A DNA stretch of 5,079 nucleotides from NCBI GenBank assembly GCA_017549385.1, contig JAFYUX010000087.1, positions 1-5,079 on the forward strand, given 5' to 3'. The notes below the pieces were generated by a model, which was not told where the DNA came from, did not search any database, and saw nothing but the letters and a program-made list of their open reading frames with translations. The translations under genes and the position numbers were made by a program. Position 1 is the stretch's first letter, and every line of letters begins with the position of its first letter. This stretch comes from Bacillota bacterium. Lineage in GTDB: Bacteria; Bacillota; Clostridia; Peptostreptococcales; Anaerovoracaceae. Of this stretch, positions 1 to 4,754 are shown in pieces.

Positions 1-702
1 AGCCGTTCTGTATGGAATGGTTTTACATTAAAGTGGTACAAGATGCTTTTCGCTGACGGCGAAATCATGAGTGCCCTCAAGACTACCTTTATGGTATCTA
101 TCTGCGCTGCCGTTATTGCCACAGTTCTTGGCACAGCAGCAGCTATCGGTATCTTCAACATGAAGAAATACCCTAAAAAACTGATGATGACTCTCAACAA
201 TATCCCAATGATGAACCCTGACGTTATCATGGGTGTATCTCTGATGCTGATGTTTATATTCCTCTTCAGAGTATGTCATCTTCCGTTCTTCAGCCTTGGA
301 TTTGGTACGCTGCTGATGGCTCACGTTACCTTTGACACGCCGTACGTAATCCTGTCGGTTATGCCAAAGCTGAGACAGATGGACCAGAAACAGGTAGAAG
401 CGGCTCGAGATCTGGGCTGCACAACATGGCAGGCATTTTACAAAGTAATGCTTCCACAGATTATGCCAGGTGTAGTAACTGGTATGATTCTTTCATTTAC
501 TATGTCATTTGATGATGTAGTAGTAAGTTATTTCAATGCGGGTCCAACATCACAGACTCTGGGTGTTCTGATTTTCGCCATGACAAAGAAGAGAATCAGT
601 CCTGAAATCAATGCCCTCTGTACACTGATGTTTATGGTAGTACTTGCACTGCTGCTGGTTATCAATCTTAGAGAACTGCGTGCAGAGAAGGGAAGAAAAT
701 AG
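1..702 (+). CDS. potC: Spermidine/putrescine ABC transporter permease PotC (5' partial)
   Basis: This is one of the two membrane permeases of a polyamine ABC importer; it forms the channel and passes energy from the PotA ATPase. The reading frame is open from base 1 and its first residues (SRSVWNGFTLKWYKMLF) match the conserved PotC segment just after the first membrane helix. The true start is therefore upstream of the window, and the ATG at 43 is an internal methionine. About 233 residues are visible; family members are about 260-270, so roughly 30 residues are missing. The cytoplasmic EAA loop, which docks the ATPase, is clear at bases 397-471 (EAARDLG, then LP and G), followed by the typical SFDDVVVSYF segment. 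Several hydrophobic helices flank it (for example around bases 79-153 and 208-273). The stop codon lies 3 nt before potD, indicating a shared transcript. Substrate preference (spermidine or putrescine) cannot be read from this subunit. Confidence 0.95.
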   Translation, partial: SRSVWNGFTLKWYKMLFADGEIMSALKTTFMVSICAAVIATVLGTAAAIGIFNMKKYPKKLMMTLNNIPMMNPDVIMGVSLMLMFIFLFRVCHLPFFSLGFGTLLMAHVTFDTPYVILSVMPKLRQMDQKQVEAARDLGCTTWQAFYKVMLPQIMPGVVTGMILSFTMSFDDVVVSYFNAGPTSQTLGVLIFAMTKKRISPEINALCTLMFMVVLALLLVINLRELRAEKGRK

Positions 703-705
703 CTT

Positions 706-1770
706 ATGAAAAAGAAAATTGCTGTATTATTAGCTCTCGTGCTTTTAGTGAGCTTTATGGCGGTTGGATTTTCCGGCTGCGGAAACCGCGGCGAATATAT
801 AAACGTGTATAATTGGGGCGAATATATCGACGAAGAACTCATCGACAAATTCGAAGAAGAAACAGGTATCACTGTAAACTATGTTACATCTGCTACCTGC
901 GAAGAAATGTATGCCAAGGTAAAAAACGGTGGCGTTGCATTTGACCTGGTTGTACCGTCAGATTACATGGTTTCTCGTATGATCGAAGAGGGCATGCTTG
1001 AACCTCTCAACTATGACAATATTCCAAATGCTCAGTATGTAGATGAAAACTTTTTAAATCCTACTTACGATCCTACAGGTGAGTACTCAATGCCTTACCT
1101 GTGGGGGACAGTCGGTATCATCTACAACACAGATATGGTTGATGAAAGCGACCTGGGCAGCTGGGATATCCTCTGGAACGAAAAATATGAAAACCAGATT
1201 CTCATGTTTGACAATTCTCGCGATGCCCTGGGCATCGCTCTCAAGAGTCTGGGTTACAGCTATAACATTGAGGATGAGGATGTTCTTAGACAGGCAGCTG
1301 ATCTTCTTATTCAGCAGAAGCCGCTTGTTCAGGCTTATGTAATGGACCAGATTTTTGACAAGATGGAAAGCGGCGAAGCTGCAGTAGCACCGTATTACAC
1401 AGGTGACTATTACCTCATGATTGATGAGATTTCAGAAGGTGAAGCACCTCTTGGATATTATGTTCCAAAAGAAGGCAGCAACATGTATGTTGACGCTATG
1501 TGTATCCCTCAGGGAACTCAGAACAAAGAGGGTGCTGAGGCATTTATCAACTTTATGCTTGATCCTGAAAACATGGCTCAAAATACAGAGTGGGTATGTT
1601 ACTCAACTGCAGAAACTGCAGCGAGAGAACTCCTTCCTGACAATATGAAAAATAATCAGGACATGTATCCATCAGCAGAAAAGCTGGCAATATTTGAAAA
1701 CTACTTAAATCTTAAAAAAGACATACGTAAACTTTATGATGCTCTCTGGATTGAGATTATGAGCTCATAA
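706..1770 (+). CDS. potD: Polyamine-binding lipoprotein PotD (ABC transporter solute-binding protein)
   Basis: This 354-aa extracellular binding protein captures spermidine/putrescine and delivers it to the PotB-PotC channel. It begins with a lipoprotein signal peptide (MKKK, hydrophobic core, FSGC with lipidated Cys25), as expected in a Gram-positive cell where the protein is tethered to the membrane. PotD landmarks follow in order: YNWGEYI (Trp37, Tyr40), VPSDYMV (Ser85, Tyr87), PYLWGT (Trp133), FDNSRD (Asp169, Asp173), APYYTGDYY (Tyr230) and MYVDAMCIP (Tyr261, Asp263). By family knowledge these correspond to the ligand-pocket residues of E. coli PotD, although two pocket tryptophans there (W229, W255) are tyrosines here and E171 aligns with Asp. 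The length is normal for the family. The start at 706 is supported by an SD-like AAGGGAAG at 688-695 inside the end of potC, and by the intact signal peptide. It is probably the last gene of the pot operon, since a terminator follows. Confidence 0.95.
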   Translation: MKKKIAVLLALVLLVSFMAVGFSGCGNRGEYINVYNWGEYIDEELIDKFEEETGITVNYVTSATCEEMYAKVKNGGVAFDLVVPSDYMVSRMIEEGMLEPLNYDNIPNAQYVDENFLNPTYDPTGEYSMPYLWGTVGIIYNTDMVDESDLGSWDILWNEKYENQILMFDNSRDALGIALKSLGYSYNIEDEDVLRQAADLLIQQKPLVQAYVMDQIFDKMESGEAAVAPYYTGDYYLMIDEISEGEAPLGYYVPKEGSNMYVDAMCIPQGTQNKEGAEAFINFMLDPENMAQNTEWVCYSTAETAARELLPDNMKNNQDMYPSAEKLAIFENYLNLKKDIRKLYDALWIEIMSS

Positions 1771-1774
1771 AGAA

Positions 1775-1813
1775 AGTCCCTTAAATTTCAGTTGGGATGT
1801 AATATATAAAAAT
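1775..1813 (+). promoter_or_regulatory. Candidate anti-terminator arm and AT-rich leader between potD and pilC
   Basis: AGTCCCTT at 1775-1782 is an exact second copy of the 3' arm of the terminator stem (1833-1840). It can therefore pair with the 5' arm AAGGGACT (1817-1824) in place of the terminator partner. The alternative helix can be extended: with one bulge (A1816) and one A-C mismatch, ATTT at 1785-1788 pairs with AAAT at 1810-1813, giving about 13 base pairs. The pairing is visible in the sequence; a regulatory role is inference. The AT-rich run at 1800-1813 contains -10-like hexamers (TATAAA at 1805-1810) but no convincing -35 at the right distance, so a separate pilC promoter is not supported. 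Confidence 0.4.
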
Positions 1814-1816
1814 CTA

Positions 1817-1848
1817 AAGGGACTGCTTTGGCAGTCCCTTGTTGTTTT
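1817..1848 (+). terminator. Rho-independent terminator after potD, directly ahead of the pilC ribosome binding site
   Basis: A perfect 10-bp stem, AAGGGACTGC (1817-1826) with GCAGTCCCTT (1831-1840), is closed by a TTTG loop and followed by GTTGTTTT (1841-1848). Six of the ten pairs are G-C. This is a canonical intrinsic terminator and most simply ends the pot operon. It lies only about 6 nt before the pilC ribosome binding site, leaving no room for a promoter between them. Transcription of pilC must therefore start upstream of the hairpin and pass through it. Confidence 0.85.
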
Positions 1849-1864
1849 CATGCAGGTGATAATT

Positions 1865-2893
1865 ATGAAAGTAAAACAGTTTTCGGCAGAATACATATCA
1901 TTTCTCTGCGCTGAACTGAGAATGATTCTGGCCGGGGGCATCTCCCTGGACGAAGCTCTTCTCATGATGGCTCAGGAAGAAAAAGATAATGAAGCCTCAA
2001 AAGTCCTGACGGAAATAGGTGACAAAATCGGCAGCGGTCACCCGCTGGACGAAGCCTTTGCCCAGTGTGGCAGATTTCCGAGACATATGACAGACATGAT
2101 TGGTATCGGATACAAATCCGGTCGTCTGGAAGAAGTCTTTGGGGAACTCTCCGCGTACTACGATAGAGAATACAAACTGCTTCGCAGTATCCGCAGTGCA
2201 GTTACTTATCCGGCAGTGCTTCTTGCCATGATGTTTTGCGTGGTACTGATCCTGATGATAAAGATTCTGCCTGTATTTAAGTCTGTATTTGATCAGCTGG
2301 GCAGTGATATGTCCGCTATAGCAAAAGCTCTCATGAACGCAGGCGTTTTCATGGGGCAAAATATAGTGGTGGTGCTGGTGGTGATTGCAGTGGCTGTTGC
2401 AACATTGGTTGTGATGGCAATAAAGAGCAAAAAAGCCGGAAGACCTACGGTCTTTATGACTAAAAAGCTGGCTAAAAAGGCATCCGCGGCCAGATTTGCA
2501 TCAGCAGTTTCCATGGCGGTTTCCAGCGGTCTTTCCCTGAATGAAACTTTTGACGTAGTGGCATCTATGGACTTTGATCAGGAAACAATCGTAGCCATCG
2601 GAAAAGCTCAGGAACAGATGAAAGAAAACTATGATTTTGCGGAAGCTGTAGCAGCATCCGGACTCTACAGCAATATACACACACGCATGATTTCTATGGG
2701 CTATAGGTCAGGTAACCTGGATCAGGTACTGGCAGAAGTGGCAGATATTATGAATGATGACGTAAACGCAGAACTTGATGCTCTGGCAGGCAAAGTAGAA
2801 CCGACGCTGGTAGTTATCTTATCGGTAATCATAGGTGTAATCCTGCTGTCAGTGATGCTCCCTCTGATGGACATCATGTCGGCAATCGGATAA
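1865..2893 (+). CDS. pilC: Type II secretion/type IV pilus inner-membrane platform protein (PilC/GspF family)
   Basis: This 342-aa polytopic protein is the platform on which an assembly ATPase acts to add pilin subunits to a growing pilus or pseudopilus. It has the family's duplicated T2SS-F domain. The first copy spans about residues 11-135, with GYKSGRLEEVF near 82-92 and SAVTYPAVL at 111-119. The second spans about 208-336, with GYRSGNLDQVL near 279-289 and the KVEPTLVVILSVIIGVI helix from 320. Membrane helices are near 114-135, 167-187 and 314-336. It lacks the roughly 50-residue N-terminal extension of many PilC proteins and starts almost directly in the first domain, as ComGB-like short forms do. 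ATG 1865 is preferred over the in-frame ATG 1850 because AGGTGAT (1854-1860) is a Shine-Dalgarno at proper spacing from 1865 and lies inside the longer version. It is the first gene of the pseudopilus operon. No ATPase gene adjoins it, which is unusual. Confidence 0.92.
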   Translation: MKVKQFSAEYISFLCAELRMILAGGISLDEALLMMAQEEKDNEASKVLTEIGDKIGSGHPLDEAFAQCGRFPRHMTDMIGIGYKSGRLEEVFGELSAYYDREYKLLRSIRSAVTYPAVLLAMMFCVVLILMIKILPVFKSVFDQLGSDMSAIAKALMNAGVFMGQNIVVVLVVIAVAVATLVVMAIKSKKAGRPTVFMTKKLAKKASAARFASAVSMAVSSGLSLNETFDVVASMDFDQETIVAIGKAQEQMKENYDFAEAVAASGLYSNIHTRMISMGYRSGNLDQVLAEVADIMNDDVNAELDALAGKVEPTLVVILSVIIGVILLSVMLPLMDIMSAIG

Positions 2894-2927
2894 CAGATAT
2901 TTAATAAAACAGAAAGGTGGTGATCAC

Positions 2928-3266
2928 GTGAAAAAGAAAATATGGAAAGGCGGCGGATTTTTCGAGTTTATCAAAGAACACGGCTCTGCACTTATCATGT
3001 TTGTGGCAGTAGCTCTCATCGTGATCATCGGCTCAGGAAACGTGGCAGGAGTTCAGGCAGAACAGGAAATGCAGATGGCCGAAGACAGTATACGCAGAGC
3101 GGTAGTCAGCTGCTACGCCATCGAAGGCGCCTATCCCGAAAGCTTCGCTTACGTAAAAGAACACTACGGCATAACAGTGGACGAAGAAAAATATGCAGTT
3201 CACTACGAAGTATTTGCCGAAAACATAATGCCGGAAATCACAGTGGTAGAACTTTCGGCAGAATAG
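2928..3266 (+). CDS. Small single-pass membrane protein, pseudopilin-like family of unknown function
   Basis: This 112-aa protein has a positively charged N-terminus (MKKKIWKGGG), one membrane helix at about residues 20-35, and then a short extracytoplasmic domain. The domain contains ARRAVV-like helix text (SIRRAVVSCYAIEG, 54-67), AYPESFAYVKEHYGI (68-82) and a C-terminal strand-like part (YAVHYEVFAENIMPEITVV). The layout of an N-terminal helix followed by a YPESFAYV segment recalls pseudopilins. However, there is no G-xxxx-E prepilin cleavage motif at the helix border, so processing by a prepilin peptidase is not supported. I recognise it only as a family found beside PilC and DUF4860 genes in Clostridia, not as a named protein. 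The start is GTG at 2928, chosen because AAAGGTGGTGATC (2913-2925) is a near-perfect extended Shine-Dalgarno. It lies 34 nt after pilC and 13 nt before the next gene, in the same operon. Confidence 0.85.
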   Translation: MKKKIWKGGGFFEFIKEHGSALIMFVAVALIVIIGSGNVAGVQAEQEMQMAEDSIRRAVVSCYAIEGAYPESFAYVKEHYGITVDEEKYAVHYEVFAENIMPEITVVELSAE

Positions 3267-3279
3267 AGGCAGGAGAAAC

Positions 3280-3843
3280 ATGGATAGAAAAAACAGACAC
3301 AATATAGATGTTGTCTTTGTCCTGGGACTCTTTGCCGTATTTGCGGTATCGGTACTGATGGTGCTGATGCTTGGGGTATCGTCCTATAACGATATCGCAG
3401 ACAGGATGGAAGACAACTACGAAAATCGAACTGCGGTGGCATACATCGCGGCGAAGGCGCGTCAGAACGGCGGCGGGGACGGCGTATATATCGGCCAGTA
3501 CTCCGGGCAGCAGGCGCTGGTTTTCGAAGAAAATATCGATGGCGAAGACTACGCCACGTACATATATCATTATGACGGCCAGCTGAGAGAGATCTTTACT
3601 TTTAAGGATAATTTTCTTGAGCCGCAGGCTGGTGAAGTTATAGTGGCGGCAGAAGGTCTGAGCCTTGAGATGGCATCAGAAAACCTGATAAAGGTGACCG
3701 TTGAGATGAATGACGAAAGCCGTCCGTACGTGCTGTTAAGCACGGATGCCGGAGCCGACGCTGGTGATGGTGTAGTTGGCGGTTATGCCAGCAGCGGTGG
3801 CGACGGCGCCGCCGACACGAAGGGCGGTGATGCTCATGAATAG
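3280..3843 (+). CDS. DUF4860-like single-pass membrane protein of the pseudopilus operon
   Basis: This 187-aa protein starts with a short basic cytoplasmic tail (MDRKNRHN). A strong membrane helix follows at about residues 11-33, and then an extracytoplasmic domain containing RTAVAYIAAKARQ (50-62), YIGQYSGQQALVF and an ATYIYHYDGQLREIF strand region. This matches my recollection of the DUF4860 family, found in Clostridia next to PilC-type genes; its biochemical role is unknown. By position it is probably a minor component of the pseudopilus or its membrane complex. Residues 155-187 form a low-complexity tail rich in Gly, Asp and Ala, unlike the ordered part and more GC-rich at the DNA level. 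ATG 3280 has an AGGAG Shine-Dalgarno at 3271-3275. The 3' end overlaps the next gene by 8 nt, so translation is probably coupled. The family assignment is from memory of sequence style and context; a Pfam search would settle it. Confidence 0.85.
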   Translation: MDRKNRHNIDVVFVLGLFAVFAVSVLMVLMLGVSSYNDIADRMEDNYENRTAVAYIAAKARQNGGGDGVYIGQYSGQQALVFEENIDGEDYATYIYHYDGQLREIFTFKDNFLEPQAGEVIVAAEGLSLEMASENLIKVTVEMNDESRPYVLLSTDAGADAGDGVVGGYASSGGDGAADTKGGDAHE

Positions 3844-4312
3844 AACACGCTCAAAAGCAGGAATTTTCCTTATGGAAATGATCATAGTTATTTTCTTCTT
3901 TTCTATATGTGCAGCTATTTGTGTCAGTATATTTGCTGATGCAAGAGTAACTGCAGAGGAAAGTGTTCAGCTCAACAATGCAGTTGTGCGTGCATCAAAT
4001 CTGGCAGAACTGTACAAGTCTACAGATGGTGACCTGACAGAGTCAGCAAGACTTCTCCAGGATCTTAACCTGGATGATGTGGCGGATATAACTGTAAATG
4101 TTAAGGCGGTGAGCATAACTGATGCGGACTCTAGTGCCCAGACTGGCGACCATATAACTGTAAACGTAACTTACAGCGATAACATGCAGGCTGTCGTAAA
4201 AGACACTGCATCGGGTTTCTGCAGTATCACTATTAAGGCGGAGACGCTTTCTGAAAAAGGACAGTTTGCAGAGATATATAATATAAACGTGAGAGGCGGT
4301 GATGTGTCATGA
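3836..4312 (+). CDS. Type IV pilin-like protein (pseudopilin) with prepilin signal peptide
   Basis: This 158-aa protein carries a clear type III (prepilin) signal: a basic leader MNRTRSKAG, then IFLME and a hydrophobic helix (MIIVIFFFSICAAICVSIF). The predicted prepilin-peptidase cut is after Gly9, with Ile10 as +1 and Glu14 as the conserved +5 glutamate needed for assembly. After the helix come an amphipathic segment (ASNLAELYKSTDGDLTESAR) and a beta-rich C-terminal domain with ITVNVKAV, HITVNVTYSD and CSITIKAE strands. It is the best candidate pilin subunit in the window, major or minor. ATG 3836 is preferred: GGTGAT (3826-3831) is a Shine-Dalgarno 4 nt before it, exactly as at the next gene. 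ATG 3830 (adding Met-Leu) is possible; ATG 3776 would add residues ahead of a normal leader and is unlikely. It overlaps the previous gene by 8 nt and the next by 4 nt. Confidence 0.9.
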   Translation: MNRTRSKAGIFLMEMIIVIFFFSICAAICVSIFADARVTAEESVQLNNAVVRASNLAELYKSTDGDLTESARLLQDLNLDDVADITVNVKAVSITDADSSAQTGDHITVNVTYSDNMQAVVKDTASGFCSITIKAETLSEKGQFAEIYNINVRGGDVS

Positions 4313-4590
4313 ACAAAAGCCACAGGTTTATAAAAAAATCGGGTTCCGGTGACGGATCGTCAGGAATAAATATTGGAAGCGCTTCGATTATTATGGTATT
4401 TGTAGTGCTCTGCATGACCATCTTCTCCGTGCTTTCTCTGATGACTGCCGTCAACGAGTTCGATACTGCTGAAAAATATGCGTCATCTGTGGCAGCGTAT
4501 TATGAGGCGGACTGCAATGGTGATGAAATCACAAAGGAACCGTGGACTCCGGATGATGAAATCATCGTATGGGATGGAGAAGTTACATAA
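4309..4590 (+). CDS. Short PilX/GspK/ComGG-like single-pass membrane protein
   Basis: This 93-aa protein has a Gly/Ser-rich basic N-terminus, then GINIGSASIIMVFVVLCMTI leading into a membrane helix (about residues 24-46), and then a helix ending in AAYYEADCNGDEI. The 'SASIhhhFVVLC..FSVLSLhTA' text followed by an 'AYYEAD' helix resembles the N-termini of PilX/GspK-type minor pilins, and a Clostridia family I recall from such operons. No Glu5 is seen. Members I recall carry a further C-terminal domain, while this one stops after about 25 more residues (PWTPDDEIIVWDGEVT), so it may be a short form or truncated. None of the three frames immediately beyond the stop continues for long enough to indicate a simple frameshift. 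The start overlaps the preceding stop (ATGA), and GGCGGTGAT (4295-4303) is its Shine-Dalgarno. It is probably the last gene of the pseudopilus operon, though no clear terminator follows. Confidence 0.8.
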   Translation: MNKSHRFIKKSGSGDGSSGINIGSASIIMVFVVLCMTIFSVLSLMTAVNEFDTAEKYASSVAAYYEADCNGDEITKEPWTPDDEIIVWDGEVT

Positions 4591-4610
4591 AAACAATAAA
4601 AAAGATGATG

Positions 4611-4639
4611 TGTAACTGAAGATGTAACCAGAAAGTAAC
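4611..4639 (+). promoter_or_regulatory. Three phased TGTAAC/AGTAAC direct repeats, candidate regulator site
   Basis: TGTAAC at 4611-4616, TGTAAC at 4623-4628 and AGTAAC at 4634-4639 are spaced 12 and 11 bp start to start, about one helical turn, so they face the same side of the DNA. Read on the other strand they are GTTACA/GTTACT hexamers separated by 5-6 bp. That is the layout of sites for OmpR/PhoB-family response regulators; the Bacillus PhoP box is TT(A/T/C)A(C/T)A with about 5-bp gaps. They lie about 20 bp upstream of a candidate -35. The repeats are visible; binding by such a regulator is inference. Confidence 0.3.
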
Positions 4640-4658
4640 TCGCAAAAGTAGAATAAAA

Positions 4659-4687
4659 TTGAAAATGGGATTATTATCGGAGATATT
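4659..4687 (+). promoter_or_regulatory. Candidate sigma-A promoter for the downstream lipoprotein gene
   Basis: TTGAAA (4659-4664, five of six to TTGACA) and GATATT (4682-4687, four of six to TATAAT) are separated by exactly 17 bp. Transcription would begin near 4694, about 60 nt before the lipoprotein start. It is the best-spaced pair in the 164-bp gap but the -10 is weak. The gene may instead be transcribed from the preceding operon, since no terminator is seen before it. Confidence 0.3.
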
Positions 4688-4754
4688 GTCGGTAATAGCC
4701 GGTTTAATGAATGGCACTGTGGGTGAAATCGAAAGAAAGGGTGTGATAAATCGA

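Noticed and set aside
43..702. ATG at 43 as the potC start
   Set aside because: The frame is open to base 1 and the upstream codons encode conserved PotC residues (WNGFTLKWYK), so the gene simply begins before the window.
790..827. 11-bp direct repeat GGCGAATATAT at 790-800 and 817-827
   Set aside because: It encodes GEYI twice at the start of mature PotD; the second copy is the conserved ligand-binding segment, and there is no sign of a mobile or regulatory element.
528..872. Minus-strand open frames (528-872, 1997-2359, 3033-3302, 3238-3570, 4483-4855 and others)
   Set aside because: All lie opposite clearly coding + strand genes or straddle them, give low-complexity or Cys/His/Ser-rich text with no recognisable domain, and lack supporting context.
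1850..1864. ATG 1850 as the pilC start
   Set aside because: It overlaps the terminator tail and lacks a ribosome binding site; AGGTGAT (1854-1860) supports ATG 1865.
2942..3307. Plus-strand 121-aa open frame overlapping the 112-aa membrane protein
   Set aside because: Arg/Ser-rich out-of-frame translation of two real genes; the alternative frame has a membrane helix and a strong ribosome binding site.
3776..3835. Longer version of the pseudopilin starting at 3776
   Set aside because: It would overlap the DUF4860-like gene by 68 nt and put 20 residues before a normal prepilin leader; ATG 3836 has a well-placed Shine-Dalgarno.
3742..3843. RTX-type calcium-binding repeats in the Gly/Asp-rich tail
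   Set aside because: No repeated GGxGxD nonapeptide pattern is present; the tail is only generally Gly/Asp/Ala-rich.
4582..4628. Terminator after the last pilus gene (GTTACAT pairing with ATGTAAC)
   Set aside because: The 7-bp stem has a 33-nt loop, is AT-rich and is not followed by a T-run.
4665..4754. In-frame N-terminal extension of the lipoprotein from ATG 4665
   Set aside because: The frame is open, but the 30 added residues precede a complete lipoprotein signal peptide, and a ribosome binding site matches ATG 4755.
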